Origin: Flavobacterium silvaticum
Lineage (GTDB): Bacteria; Bacteroidota; Bacteroidia; Flavobacteriales; Flavobacteriaceae
Assembly (NCBI RefSeq): GCF_012911565.1
Contig: NZ_JAAMPU010000098.1
Coordinates: forward strand, 1 to 64,000
Direction of reading: 5' to 3'
Length of the DNA: 64,000 nt
Positions 1 to 9,923 of the stretch are shown in pieces. A program made the translations under genes and the position numbers. The notes under the pieces were generated by a model. It searched no databases and was not told where the DNA came from. It was given only the letters and a program-made list of their open reading frames with translations. Positions within the stretch are counted from its first letter, which is position 1. Each line of letters opens with the position of its first letter.

Positions 1-1407
1 TCGGTTACGGTCACGAATTCCATCGTCCCTGATTTCGCTGCCATTCCGCCATTCTGTTCGGGTTCCTCCGTTCCGGCATTGAATACGACCTCTCCGAATG
101 GGGTTACGGGAAGCTGGAGTCCGTCTACTATCAGCAACACGACTTCCGGGAATTATGTCTTCACGCCTGACGCTGGCCAATGCGCCTCTCCGGTGACATT
201 GTCGGTTACGGTCACGAATTCCATCGTCCCTGATTTCGCTGCGATACCGCCATTCTGTTCGGGTTCCTCCGTTCCTGCATTGAACGCGACCTCTCCGAAC
301 GGTATCACGGGAAGCTGGAGTCCGTCGACTGTCAGCAATACCACTTCCGGCAATTATGTCTTCACGCCTGACGCGGGCCAATGCGCTTCGCCTGTGACAT
401 TGTCGGTTACGGTCACGAATTCCATCGTCCCTGATTTCGCTGCCATTCCGCCATTCTGTTCGGGTTCTTCCGTTCCGGCATTGGACGCGACCTCTCCGAA
501 CGGTATCACGGGAAGCTGGTCGCCGGCCACTGTCAGCAACACGACGAGCGGCAATTATGTCTTCACACCTGATGCGGGCCAATGTGCCTCGCCAGTGACA
601 TTGTCGGTTACGGTCACGAATTCCATCGTCCCTGATTTCGCTGCCATTCCGCCATTCTGTTCGGGTTCCTCCGTTCCTGCATTGAATACGACCTCTCCGA
701 ATGGGGTTACGGGAAGTTGGTCGCCGACGACTGTCAGCAATACGACAAGCGGCAATTATGTCTTCACGCCTGACGCTGGCCAATGTGCCTCGCCGGTGAC
801 GCTGTCCGTCACGGTTACCAATCTGGTCATGCCGAATTTTCCACAATTGCTTTCATTTTGTCAAACTCCTTCTGTTCCAACGCTTTCACCAATTTCGCCG
901 AATGGCGTCACGGGAAGCTGGAATCCATCGGCAATCGACCCGAATAATTCCGGAACGTATCTATTTACACCAGATGCGGGCCAGTGTGCTCAATCCTGGA
1001 CGCTTTCGGTTACCATAATTCCCATTATAACTCCTGATTTTGCTTCGTCTATGACCCTGTGCTCAGTTGATCCGGTGCCAACGTTGCAAACGACCTCACC
1101 TAATGGTATTTCGGGAACCTGGTCGCCATCGGTAATCAGTACTCTGGCAAGTGATACCTATGTATTTACGCCTAATCCCGGACCTTGTGCCAATCCGGTT
1201 ACATTATCGGTGACTATCATGCCAGCCACAATGCCAAATTTCGCTACTGGTTTGCAACTTTGCGAAGGTGATACGGCTCCTGCATTGGATACGACTTCTC
1301 CAAATGGGATTTCAGGAGTCTGGTCGACATCTCTCATAAACAATCAGCAAAGTGGCACTTATATTTTCACGCCGGATACAGGCCAATGTGCTCAGAATAC
1401 TACACTG
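1..1407 (+). repeat. Seven 201-bp tandem coding repeats
   Basis: Units begin at 1, 202, 403, 604, 805, 1006 and 1207 with an exact 201-bp (67-codon) period. Each starts with a codon run for SVTV or SVTI and ends PVTL or a variant of it. Units 1-4 are almost identical at DNA level and units 5-7 are clearly diverged. The array continues upstream of the window. Confidence 0.95.
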
Positions 1408-2157
1408 AATGTGATTGTGAACCCATTACCTGATCCAAACCTTGTCGATGGTTCCATTTGCGTGGATTCGAACGGAAATACATCGGGTTATGTGCTCGAT
1501 TCCGGAATTTCGGGAAGCGGTTACCAGTTTACCTGGACAATGGGCGGAACTGTGGTTGCGACTTCAGGTTCGACTTATACTGCGCTGCAAGCAGGCACAT
1601 ATGAAGTTCTGGTCACGAATATAACTACCGGTTGTTACGGGAGCGATTCAGCTTCGGTGACAGCTTTGAGCCCAATGACGGCTGTAGCGGATGTTCCGGG
1701 AGATTTCAGCGGAAACCGTTCGATAGTGGTTTCTGCAACCGGCGGGTCAGGGAATTATTCGTATCAGTTAGACGATGAGCCGGTGCAATTCAATCCGGTG
1801 CTGTATCCGGTACAACCGGGCGAACATACGATCATCGTGAGGGATGTCGATGGTTGTTCCGAAGTTACCATCGACGCCTATCTTCTCGATTATCCACATT
1901 TCTTTACCCCGAACGGCGACGGATATTCCGATTACTGGAACATCAAAGGACTTTCAAATCAGGCCGGTTCCATCATCAATATTTTTGACCGGTACGGAAA
2001 GCTTCTCAAAGTGATCAAGCCGTCTGATAGCTATGGCTGGGACGGAACCTACAACGGACATGAATTGCCTTCTACCGATTATTGGTTCACGCTCGATTAT
2101 ATTGACAAATCGGGCAATACCAAAGTCTTCAAGGCGCACTTTTCACTCAAGCGATAA
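1..2157 (+). CDS. T9SS type B sorting-domain repeat adhesin (5' partial)
   Basis: The reading frame is open from base 1, so the true start lies upstream of the window. The visible 718 residues hold seven tandem 67-residue units (to base 1407), each with a TSPNGxxGxWSP core, a YxFTPDxGQC stretch and two cysteines, as in Ig-like repeats of flavobacterial surface proteins. A PKD/SprB-like stretch follows, and the last ~90 residues (from about HFFTPNGDGYSDYW to YWFTLDY) match the gliding motility-associated/CHU_C type B sorting domain recognised by the type IX secretion system. The product is therefore expected to be exported and surface-attached or released. Its ligand cannot be read from the sequence. 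The first four units are nearly identical in DNA and later ones diverge, which suggests recent internal amplification. A bidirectional terminator follows. Confidence 0.9.
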   Translation, partial: SVTVTNSIVPDFAAIPPFCSGSSVPALNTTSPNGVTGSWSPSTISNTTSGNYVFTPDAGQCASPVTLSVTVTNSIVPDFAAIPPFCSGSSVPALNATSPNGITGSWSPSTVSNTTSGNYVFTPDAGQCASPVTLSVTVTNSIVPDFAAIPPFCSGSSVPALDATSPNGITGSWSPATVSNTTSGNYVFTPDAGQCASPVTLSVTVTNSIVPDFAAIPPFCSGSSVPALNTTSPNGVTGSWSPTTVSNTTSGNYVFTPDAGQCASPVTLSVTVTNLVMPNFPQLLSFCQTPSVPTLSPISPNGVTGSWNPSAIDPNNSGTYLFTPDAGQCAQSWTLSVTIIPIITPDFASSMTLCSVDPVPTLQTTSPNGISGTWSPSVISTLASDTYVFTPNPGPCANPVTLSVTIMPATMPNFATGLQLCEGDTAPALDTTSPNGISGVWSTSLINNQQSGTYIFTPDTGQCAQNTTLNVIVNPLPDPNLVDGSICVDSNGNTSGYVLDSGISGSGYQFTWTMGGTVVATSGSTYTALQAGTYEVLVTNITTGCYGSDSASVTALSPMTAVADVPGDFSGNRSIVVSATGGSGNYSYQLDDEPVQFNPVLYPVQPGEHTIIVRDVDGCSEVTIDAYLLDYPHFFTPNGDGYSDYWNIKGLSNQAGSIINIFDRYGKLLKVIKPSDSYGWDGTYNGHELPSTDYWFTLDYIDKSGNTKVFKAHFSLKR

Positions 2158-2161
2158 AACA

Positions 2162-2191
2162 AAAAAGCCGGACAATCAAGCCCGGCTTTTT
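2162..2191. terminator. Bidirectional rho-independent terminator
   Basis: Perfect 10-bp arms AAAAAGCCGG (2162-2171) and CCGGCTTTTT (2182-2191) with a 10-nt loop lie between two convergent genes. A-tract and T-tract on either side let it serve both strands. Confidence 0.85.
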
Positions 2192-2213
2192 CGCAATCGT
2201 ATCCATCATCAAT

Positions 2214-3647
2214 TTATTTCCAGCCGCCGCCTAAGTCGCGGTAGACCATAACGGCTGCATTTAGTTGGTCTTTTTTGGTTTCGACGAGTTCGAGCTTGGA
2301 TTCCAAAGCATCGCGCTGTGTCATCAATACTTCGAAATAATCGACGCGCGCAGACCGGAACAAATCATTTGAAACATCTATCGACTTGTTCAAGGCCTCG
2401 ACCTGTTTCGATTTTAGATCATAGCTTTTTCCGAGGTTTTCAATCTTGGAAAGCTGGCTTGATACTTCGAGATACGCATTCAAAATGGTACGCTCGTAAT
2501 TGTACAAGGCCTGCAACTGACGTGAATTGGCACTTTTATATTCGGCTTTGATCGCATTCCGGTTGATGAGCGGAGCAGCCAGATCGCCAATGACATTGTA
2601 CAGCAACGATTCCGGTAGTTCGAACAGATACGACGGTTTGAAAGCCTGTAACCCGAAAGCTGCTGAAATATCAAGCGACGGATAGAATTCGGCACGAGCA
2701 GCTTTTACATCGAGTTTGGATGCGGCCAGTTCGAGTTCCGCTTGCTTCACATCAGGGCGGTTTTCAAGCAATTGGGACGGAATCCCGGATTTGACTTCAG
2801 ACGGCAACAAGTTCAGGAATTCGCTGTTAGTACGCGGGATTTCCTGCGGATAACGTGCCAGCAAAAAGTTGATGCGGTTTTCGGTTTCCCTGATCTGCTG
2901 TGTAATATCGAACTCGAGGCTTTGGGATTTGTTGACTTCGGCCTGGAATTTCTGCACGGCAAGTTCCGTCGCACGCGCGCCTTCTTTCTGGACTTTTACA
3001 ATCTCAAGCGCATTTTGCTGCAAGGCGATGTTTTGCTTTACTATGGCAAGCTGATTGTCGAGCGCAAGCAATTCATAGTAAGACGACGCGACTTCTGAAA
3101 TCAGGTTCGTGATGACGAAGTTTTTGCCTTCAATCGATGCCAGATAGCGGCTCACGGCTGCTTTTTTAGAATTGCGCAGTTTTTTCCAGATATCGACTTC
3201 CCAATTAGCATAAGCGGCCAACGTGAAATCCAACAGCGGATCTGGGGTTTCGACTCCGGGAGCGATATCAGTAGATGCGTCACCAGCCCCTTGGCTTGTG
3301 TATCGGCCCACTTTTTCAACTCCGGCTCCGGCTCGTACACCGACCGTCGGCAGCAAAGCACCTTTTCTCACGCGGATATCGTTTTTCGCGATTTCGATTT
3401 CCTGTAACGTGATCTGCAATTCCTGGTTGTTCTGCAAAGCCGTATCTATCAAAGCGACAAGGTTCGGGTCTTTGAAGAACTGGCGCCATTGGGTTGTGGC
3501 GGTATTGGTGGTATCGGTGCTTTTCGCAAAGCTTTCCGGCATGGGTTTGTTGTCTGCCGATGTCGCAGCTGCCGGAACCTTACATCCGGATACGGCCAAG
3601 CATAATGCGAAAGCCGTCGGGAATAGATATGATTTGAATTTATTCAT
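2214..3647 (-). CDS. RND efflux outer-membrane factor, TolC/NodT family lipoprotein
   Basis: This 477-residue protein has a lipoprotein signal peptide with lipobox LAVSGC near residues 17-22, then the paired alpha-helical hairpin repeats of outer-membrane efflux proteins. The family's ENRPDVKQAELELAA-type motif and a second repeat with DYFEVL are visible. It should form the trimeric outer-membrane duct that connects to the pump and adaptor encoded just upstream. Its ATG overlaps the end of the pump gene by 8 bp (3640-3647), so translation is probably coupled. It is the last gene of a three-gene operon transcribed leftwards. Substrates cannot be deduced. Confidence 0.92.
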   Translation of the reverse strand: MNKFKSYLFPTAFALCLAVSGCKVPAAATSADNKPMPESFAKSTDTTNTATTQWRQFFKDPNLVALIDTALQNNQELQITLQEIEIAKNDIRVRKGALLPTVGVRAGAGVEKVGRYTSQGAGDASTDIAPGVETPDPLLDFTLAAYANWEVDIWKKLRNSKKAAVSRYLASIEGKNFVITNLISEVASSYYELLALDNQLAIVKQNIALQQNALEIVKVQKEGARATELAVQKFQAEVNKSQSLEFDITQQIRETENRINFLLARYPQEIPRTNSEFLNLLPSEVKSGIPSQLLENRPDVKQAELELAASKLDVKAARAEFYPSLDISAAFGLQAFKPSYLFELPESLLYNVIGDLAAPLINRNAIKAEYKSANSRQLQALYNYERTILNAYLEVSSQLSKIENLGKSYDLKSKQVEALNKSIDVSNDLFRSARVDYFEVLMTQRDALESKLELVETKKDQLNAAVMVYRDLGGGWK

Positions 3648-6600
3648 GGCCTTCGATTTCTTCGGTTAACGGATTTTCCGCTTCATTCTTGACAAGGGTA
3701 AACTTCTCCGCTATGCTGCCGAAAATGAAATACAATCCCGGAATGACCAAAACTCCAAAAATGGTCCCGAAAAGCATTCCACCCGCAGCAGCAGTTCCAA
3801 TAGTACGGTTTCCAATTTTTCCCGGGCCTGAAGCGACAACAAGCGGGATCAAACCGGCTATAAAAGCGAAAGAAGTCATTAGAATTGGTCGGAAACGAAC
3901 ATTCGCTCCTTCCATGGCAGCTTTGAGTACCGACATACCCTCACCGTGTTTCTGGACGGCGAATTCCACGATCAGTACCGCGTTCTTACCAAGTAACCCG
4001 ATGAGCATAACCATGGCAATCTGGGCATAGATATTATTTTCGAGCCCGAGCAACTGCAACAGTAGGAACGCCCCGAAAATACCCACAGGAAGCGACAATA
4101 ACACCGCAAACGGAAGCACGAAGCTCTCGTATTGGGCCGATAAAATCAGGTAGACGAAACCAAGGCAAATCAGGAAGATGTAAATAGCCTGATTACCCTG
4201 GGCCACCTGGTCTTTGGAAATACCGGCCCAGTCAATGTCATATCCTCGTGGTAGTGTTTTTTTAGCGACTTCGTTGATTACGTTGATGGCCTCGCCGCTA
4301 CTGTATCCGTTGGATGCGGAACCTGAAATTTCAGAAGCGGTGTACATGTTCTGGCGCGTAATCTCAGACAATCCGTATACTTTCTCCATATGCATAAAGG
4401 CGGAGAATGGAACCATTTCGTCACGGTCGTTTTTGACGTACAACTTCAGGATGTCGTCTGGCAATGCCCGATATTCCGGTGCGGCCTGTACGATAACCTT
4501 ATATGCCTGTCCGAATTTGATAAAGCTGATCTCGTAGTTACTACCTACAAGCGTCGACATCGTGTTCATGGCATTCTCTATCGAAACGCCTTTCTGCTGG
4601 GCGATGTCGTTGTCGATCTTGAGGATAAACTGAGGAAAACTCGCGCTGTAGAAACTGAATACAGACGACAGTTCCTTGCGAGCCTTGAGTTCCTTCACGA
4701 AATCATTGCTGACCTGTTCCATGCGGTGATAATCGCCTGTTCCGGTCTTGTCTAGCAGACGCAGCTCGAAACCACCTGCGGCACCATAACCCGGAACGGC
4801 CGGCGGCTGGAAGAATTCGATGTTCGCACCCGTAATATCCTTACACTGTTTCTCAAGATCTTCCATGATTTCCGTTACAGATTCCTTCCGGTCTTCCCAG
4901 CTTTTACAGTTGATAAGGCACGTACCGGAGTTGGATCCGGTTCCTTCGGTCAGGATTTCATAACCGGCCAGTGATGATACCGATTGTACTCCGTCGATAC
5001 CTTCGGCGATTTTCTGGAGGCGTTCGGAAATTTCGCGTGTACGTTCCAAAGACGATCCCGGAGGTGTCTGGATAATAGCGTAGAACATCCCCTGGTCTTC
5101 GTTCGGGATAAATCCGGAAGGCACGCTGCCGCTGAGGAAATAGGTTCCGATACAAAACAGGATCAGTGTGCCGAATGTAGCGACACGGCGATCGATGATG
5201 GCATTTAGTACTTTCTGATATCTGCCGGATAATTTTTCAAATCCTCTGTTGAACCAGTCGAGGAATTTATCTACCGGAGATTTCTTTTTGGGTTTTCCGT
5301 GGTTGTTCTGAAGGATCATGGCGCACAAGGCCGGTGTCAGTGTCAACGCGACGATACCCGAAAGTATGATCGCTGTTGCCATGGTAATCGAGAACTGCCG
5401 ATAGAAAATACCGACCGGTCCGCTCATAAACGCTACCGGAATGAACACCGCGGCCATCAGGAACGTAATCGCGATGATCGCACCCGAGATTTCGCCCATA
5501 GCTTTTTTGGTTGCTTTTAGCGGAGACAGATGATCGAGTTCCATCTTGGCGTGCACCGCTTCGATGACCACGATCGCATCATCGACGACCACCCCAATCG
5601 CAAGAACCAAGGCAAACAACGTGATGAGGTTGATCGTAATCCCGAAAAACTGCATAAAGAAAAACGTCCCGACCAGTGAAACCGGAACCGCGAGAGCCGG
5701 AATGATCGTCGAACGCCAGTCGCCGAGGAACAGGAATACGACAAGCCCTACGAGTACGAAGGCTTCAAACAGCGTATGCAATACTTTTTCTATGGACGCA
5801 TCGAGGAACTTGGAAACGTCGTAACTGATCTCGTAATCCATTCCTTTAGGGAACGACCTTTCTTTGATCTGGGCCAGTTTCGCCTTGACGTCCTTGATGA
5901 CCTGACTTGCGTTACTTCCGTAGGATTGCTTGAGCACGAGTGCGGCAGAAGGGCGTCCGTTGAGGTTCGAATAAATATCGTACATGGTACTTCCGAATTC
6001 GACACTCGCGATGTCTTTGAGACGAAGGATTTCACCATCCGGATTGGATCGGACAATGATATTCTCATATTGCTCTTTCGTGGTAAAACGTCCAGAATAC
6101 TTCAATACATATTCAAAAGATTGTGAACGTTTACCGGAACTTTCCCCTGTTTTTCCAGGCGATGCTTCAAGACTTTGGGAACTCAGGGCTTCCATGACTT
6201 CATCTGCAGAAATCTTGTAAGCGAGCATCCGGTCGGGCTTAAGCCAGATACGCATGGCATATTCACGTGTTCCCAGGATATCTGCAACACCTACACCATC
6301 AACGCGTTTAAGTTCAGGTAGAATGTTGATTTCGGCAAAGTTGAACAGGAATTTCTGGTCGTCTTTCGGGTTTGTACTGTACAGGTTGACGTACATCAGC
6401 ATGTTCGACTCCTCACGCGTGATCTTGACACCTTCACGGATAACGAGCGGCGGAAGTTTGTTAGTCACCGATGCCACACGGTTCTGTACGTTGAGCGAGG
6501 CCACGTTAGGATCGGTACCTAAGTTAAATACTACCTGAATGGTTCCTTCACCGTCGTTACCGGCATCCGAAGCCATGTATTTCATTCCCGGAACACCATT

Positions 6601-6807
6601 TATGGCACGTTCCAATGGAATGATGGCAGATTTGATGAGCAATTCGTTGTTCGCACCCGGATACTCGACCGTCACGTTCACCTTTGGAGGCGAAACAGAC
6701 GGGAATTGGGTCACCGGAAGCTGGATCAGGGACAGCACGCCCAAAAACACAATAATGAGCGAGATGACGATCGACAGGACTGGCCGTTGTATGAATTTAT
6801 TAAACAT
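3640..6807 (-). CDS. RND multidrug efflux permease, AcrB/MexB (HAE1) family
   Basis: At 1055 residues it has the usual HAE1 length and layout: a first transmembrane helix near residues 10-30, a periplasmic loop, a six-helix bundle, a second large loop and a final bundle. The proton-relay acidic pair is visible in GVVVDDAIVVIEAV, and the closing motif GKNAVLIVEFAV is typical of the second half. It is expected to be the proton-driven inner-membrane pump of a tripartite exporter. The adaptor gene ends 18 bp upstream and the outer-membrane factor overlaps its end by 8 bp, so all three are one operon. No regulator gene is adjacent. Confidence 0.95.
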   Translation of the reverse strand: MFNKFIQRPVLSIVISLIIVFLGVLSLIQLPVTQFPSVSPPKVNVTVEYPGANNELLIKSAIIPLERAINGVPGMKYMASDAGNDGEGTIQVVFNLGTDPNVASLNVQNRVASVTNKLPPLVIREGVKITREESNMLMYVNLYSTNPKDDQKFLFNFAEINILPELKRVDGVGVADILGTREYAMRIWLKPDRMLAYKISADEVMEALSSQSLEASPGKTGESSGKRSQSFEYVLKYSGRFTTKEQYENIIVRSNPDGEILRLKDIASVEFGSTMYDIYSNLNGRPSAALVLKQSYGSNASQVIKDVKAKLAQIKERSFPKGMDYEISYDVSKFLDASIEKVLHTLFEAFVLVGLVVFLFLGDWRSTIIPALAVPVSLVGTFFFMQFFGITINLITLFALVLAIGVVVDDAIVVIEAVHAKMELDHLSPLKATKKAMGEISGAIIAITFLMAAVFIPVAFMSGPVGIFYRQFSITMATAIILSGIVALTLTPALCAMILQNNHGKPKKKSPVDKFLDWFNRGFEKLSGRYQKVLNAIIDRRVATFGTLILFCIGTYFLSGSVPSGFIPNEDQGMFYAIIQTPPGSSLERTREISERLQKIAEGIDGVQSVSSLAGYEILTEGTGSNSGTCLINCKSWEDRKESVTEIMEDLEKQCKDITGANIEFFQPPAVPGYGAAGGFELRLLDKTGTGDYHRMEQVSNDFVKELKARKELSSVFSFYSASFPQFILKIDNDIAQQKGVSIENAMNTMSTLVGSNYEISFIKFGQAYKVIVQAAPEYRALPDDILKLYVKNDRDEMVPFSAFMHMEKVYGLSEITRQNMYTASEISGSASNGYSSGEAINVINEVAKKTLPRGYDIDWAGISKDQVAQGNQAIYIFLICLGFVYLILSAQYESFVLPFAVLLSLPVGIFGAFLLLQLLGLENNIYAQIAMVMLIGLLGKNAVLIVEFAVQKHGEGMSVLKAAMEGANVRFRPILMTSFAFIAGLIPLVVASGPGKIGNRTIGTAAAGGMLFGTIFGVLVIPGLYFIFGSIAEKFTLVKNEAENPLTEEIEGHE

Positions 6808-6825
6808 TTTCTTGGAGTTTTGGAG

Positions 6826-7905
6826 TTATTCCGCTTTGAGTCTGAGGTGGGAAAGCACTTCTTCCGGCTTTTCGTATTTGAATTCGATTTTCTCGTCTTC
6901 TTTTACCTTTTGGACACCTTCAAGCAGGATGCGGTCTTTTTGCGTAATGCCGCTTTCGATTACATACAAGTCCGGTAGTTCACCAGAAACCGTGATTTCA
7001 CGAGATTCCACTTTGTCATTGTTGCCGACTACGAAAACATATTTTTTATCCTGTATCTCATACGTCGCTTTTTGCGGAATGATAAGTGCCCCGTGAATTG
7101 GAAGCGTCATGATTACTTTTCCGGTTTCGCCGTTGCGCAACAATTTATCCGGGTTCGGGAATTTGGCACGGAAGGCAATATTTCCGGTTTCGCTGTCGAA
7201 TTCACTTTCGATCACTTCGACTTTTCCTTTGTATTTAAGCGGCTGCCCATTGGCCAAAAGCAATTTCACGTTACTGTCGCCGCGGCCCTTTACATTCTGC
7301 TGGTAATTGATGTATTCCGGTTCCGATACGTTGAAATACGCGAACATATTGCTGTTGTCCGATAGGCTTGTGAGCAATTCTCCTTCGTCTATAAGACTTC
7401 CGAGCTTTTTAGGGATACGGTCGATGGTTCCGTCGAACGGCGCTTTGATTTGGGTTGCCGTCAGATGGAAATTCGCCATGGCCAATTCGGCTTTCGCCTG
7501 ATCCAGACGTGCTTTTGCTACAGCCTGTTCGTTTTTGGAAACAACGTTCTTATTGGCTAACAACGTGGTATTTGAAAGTTCGATTTCGGCGGCTTTGGCT
7601 TCGGCCTGGGCTTTTTGGTATTCAGCTTCGTACATCTTCGGCATGATCTGGAACAAGACCTGTCCGGCTTTTACGAATTGGCCTTCATCCACGTAAATCT
7701 TCTGGAGATAACCCCGCTCGAGTGCACGAATCTCAATGTTGCGTACCGACCGGATCTGGGATACATATTCTTTGGTAAGTGATGTGTCCAACACGACACC
7801 GTTGGTTACTGTGAATTTACCAACTTCTTCTTTTTCCTCTTCTTTTTTGGCGCAACTGACAAGGCACAACAGGGCGAGGAAGCCCGATAAAACAATCTTT
7901 TTCAT
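6826..7905 (-). CDS. RND efflux periplasmic adaptor, AcrA/MexA family lipoprotein
   Basis: This 359-residue membrane-fusion protein begins with a lipoprotein signal peptide (LALLCLVSC). It continues with a half-lipoyl motif around IRALERGYLQKIYVDEGQFV, a coiled-coil hairpin rich in Ala/Glu/Lys, the returning lipoyl half (IKAPFDGTIDRIPKKLGSLI) and a beta-barrel domain. It should link the AcrB-type pump to the outer-membrane channel encoded downstream. It is the promoter-proximal gene of the operon. The 159 bp upstream hold no clear TAnnTTTG box on this strand. Confidence 0.93.
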   Translation of the reverse strand: MKKIVLSGFLALLCLVSCAKKEEEKEEVGKFTVTNGVVLDTSLTKEYVSQIRSVRNIEIRALERGYLQKIYVDEGQFVKAGQVLFQIMPKMYEAEYQKAQAEAKAAEIELSNTTLLANKNVVSKNEQAVAKARLDQAKAELAMANFHLTATQIKAPFDGTIDRIPKKLGSLIDEGELLTSLSDNSNMFAYFNVSEPEYINYQQNVKGRGDSNVKLLLANGQPLKYKGKVEVIESEFDSETGNIAFRAKFPNPDKLLRNGETGKVIMTLPIHGALIIPQKATYEIQDKKYVFVVGNNDKVESREITVSGELPDLYVIESGITQKDRILLEGVQKVKEDEKIEFKYEKPEEVLSHLRLKAE

Positions 7906-8064
7906 TATAAATGGAGTTTTGGTTCGAATTTTTTGGATTCAGGAAAGTCTCGAAATAAAAAATCAGCGGTAACCGTGGAGAACCAAAACTGTCATATGGG
8001 AAATTCAACATTACGCGAACGCCCTGATGAATCAATTCACCATGGAAAACCAATGTTCAGCGAA

Positions 8065-8451
8065 TCAAATCCGGAGATCGCGCTGCGTAATGTAAATAGG
8101 GGAAGATGAAGCCCGAAGAACCGGCGTTGCCTGGAAATTCCTTCGGATAAAAGTCAATAAAAGCAGGCCTGCAATGGCGAGATACCATTGGTAAGAAATG
8201 TGATAACTGCCACCGAAAAGAGTCGTGGCCGAATCATCTGTTATATCATTGCCTGAGTGATAATCTTCGGACGGATCAAGATCGGCGTATTCACTTATTG
8301 AAAAAGCCGCTTCCTGATTCGAAGATTTTACATGAAGATTTTTGGAATTTTCAGTGGAGAGAGAATAAACAGGACTCGCATTTTCGAATACGGTATGCTC
8401 GCCCCTAAGCAGAAGCGAAAACAAGGAAACGATGAATACAAGTGCTCTCAT
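8065..8451 (-). CDS. Small conserved-type membrane protein, function unknown
   Basis: The gene encodes 128 residues. There is a hydrophobic N-terminus (MRALVFIVSLFSLLL) that could be a signal peptide or anchor, then a polar stretch rich in Ser, Glu and Asp. A second hydrophobic segment lies near residues 88-103 (WYLAIAGLLLLTF), and the C-terminus is basic and ends ITQRDLRI. I recall similar short proteins ending PIYxTxRxLRI in flavobacteria but know no function. It lies upstream of and in the same direction as the efflux operon, separated by 159 bp, so co-transcription is possible but unproven. Confidence 0.6.
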   Translation of the reverse strand: MRALVFIVSLFSLLLRGEHTVFENASPVYSLSTENSKNLHVKSSNQEAAFSISEYADLDPSEDYHSGNDITDDSATTLFGGSYHISYQWYLAIAGLLLLTFIRRNFQATPVLRASSSPIYITQRDLRI

Positions 8452-8521
8452 TACAAGGCCAAAAGTAACTAAAGTTGCAAATCAAAAAACAAAAAGACCA
8501 GTGTTTGCGGGAAAAATCTAC

Positions 8522-8533
8522 GAAAACGTTTTC
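8522..8533. promoter_or_regulatory. Perfect 12-bp palindrome GAAAACGTTTTC
   Basis: The site lies about 70 bp upstream of the small membrane-protein gene that precedes the efflux operon, inside a 216-bp gap that otherwise shows no gene. Its symmetry resembles a dimeric repressor operator. No regulator is encoded beside it, so its role is inferred only. Confidence 0.3.
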
Positions 8534-8667
8534 AGTCAGACACTTCCGTTTTGGCTTTTCTGTTTCAAATTCAGAGCACAAAATTGGCTGTATTTCAGTG
8601 AGTAAAACAAGCGTTTTATTATTTTCTTAACGTGATTGCGCAACTACATCGGGATAGTTGATGCAAA

Positions 8668-9756
8668 TTACATGAAATCAGCGGTTAACGTCAAAAATCC
8701 GGTTGTGGTTCTCAAAACACTTTGGGTCGTTTTTCCGGAAAGAATCGACTGAATGCAGCCGAACAATCTGCCGCAAATCTTCTCCCCTGTCGCATCATAT
8801 GAAATACTGTTCCGGTTGTACGATTCATATTTCAATGGATCGGTCACTTTAAAAAGCCCCAAAACCGGAGTTTGGACGGAACTTGCGAGATGCATGATCC
8901 CGCTGTCGGCACCAATGAAAAGTTCGGTGTTTGCAATGACGGCACCTATTTCCCGAACGTCGCGGCTGTAGAAACTCGTACACCTGAAATCAATCTGGGA
9001 AACATTTTCCATAGGAAGGATTTCGAGGATGTTGTAGTTAGGATAATCAGATTGAAGCTGGTTGTAGAATGTGTCCCACCAATTCCGGTCGAGTTTTTTA
9101 TCGCCTGTGGCAAAAGTAAAAATGCAGATAACCGGGCGCGAATCCGGAAAAAGGCTTTCCAGCAATTGTTTGCCGTGGATTTTTTCGCTTTCGGTCAACC
9201 GCAAATCCGGAGCAGGAACAGGCCCGAAAGCAGAAGGAAGCCCCATTTGCTGGATGTAGTTCCTGAAATTATAAACCGGGATTTTGGCAAAGTGTTTTTC
9301 ATCGGATGGCATATCGGCCTCGCCAAAAAACTTATTCGAACTTTTTGCAAGTGCGGTGGAAAGACGGCCGGAAGACGAATCTTCCTGTAAATTGATCACT
9401 AAATCATAAGAATATTTCCGGAGCCGGATCCACACACTCATGTATTTGATCAATTGTTTGAACGGCTTGCCCGGAAGTTCAATAATGCGGTCAACCTGTG
9501 GATATTGCTGATACAGGATTTTGGCTAATCCGCCGCGAACGAAAAGATCTATTTTGGCCGAAGGGAACGTGTGTTCTATTTCACGTAACAATGGCGTAAC
9601 AAGCAAAAGGTTGCCTAAACGCTTGTTCGGTCTTGAAATCAATATCCGATTGATGCTTGACGGATTCGAAAAATTACCTTTGGATGTGCCTACGTTCTTT
9701 GTCAGGCCTCGCATCAGTTTGCGCCTAAAGGCATTTATCGATTTGGAGAAACTCAT
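8668..9756 (-). CDS. Glycosyltransferase family 9 (heptosyltransferase-like)
   Basis: This 362-residue cytosolic enzyme has the GT9 arrangement. The N-terminal half contains RPNKRLGNLLLVTPLLREIE, equivalent to the family's R-x-x-x-(L/I)GD acceptor region, and a C-terminal nucleotide-sugar half carries ADSGIMHLASSVQTPVLGLF, the classic donor-binding motif. Family members add heptose or other sugars to the lipopolysaccharide core. The donor here is unknown. A basic N-terminal ~20 residues may aid membrane association. It is transcribed alone, with 167 bp to the divergently oriented next gene. Confidence 0.85.
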   Translation of the reverse strand: MSFSKSINAFRRKLMRGLTKNVGTSKGNFSNPSSINRILISRPNKRLGNLLLVTPLLREIEHTFPSAKIDLFVRGGLAKILYQQYPQVDRIIELPGKPFKQLIKYMSVWIRLRKYSYDLVINLQEDSSSGRLSTALAKSSNKFFGEADMPSDEKHFAKIPVYNFRNYIQQMGLPSAFGPVPAPDLRLTESEKIHGKQLLESLFPDSRPVICIFTFATGDKKLDRNWWDTFYNQLQSDYPNYNILEILPMENVSQIDFRCTSFYSRDVREIGAVIANTELFIGADSGIMHLASSVQTPVLGLFKVTDPLKYESYNRNSISYDATGEKICGRLFGCIQSILSGKTTQSVLRTTTGFLTLTADFM

Positions 9757-9923
9757 TTGTAGCTTTTTCCTAAAGATACTTTCGGTTTTGGGATTAAGGC
9801 TTTAAGATTTGGTTAAAAATTAGTGAATTGTGATGAATTGTCAAAAAATAGCGGTGTTTTGAATGTGTCGGAAGTGACAAAATGCTATTGGTATCGGATT
9901 TTATAATTGCGTATTTTTAGTCC

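Noticed and set aside
153-755. Three near-identical 66-codon open frames on the minus strand
   Set aside because: They are antisense shadows of the 201-bp adhesin repeats and have the same period.
1-1407. Direct repeats considered as a CRISPR array
   Set aside because: The units are 201 bp, coding and lack spacers. No cas genes are present.
7817-8053. 78-codon open frame on the minus strand overlapping the adaptor start
   Set aside because: It overlaps the efflux adaptor's signal peptide in another frame and has no family-like features.
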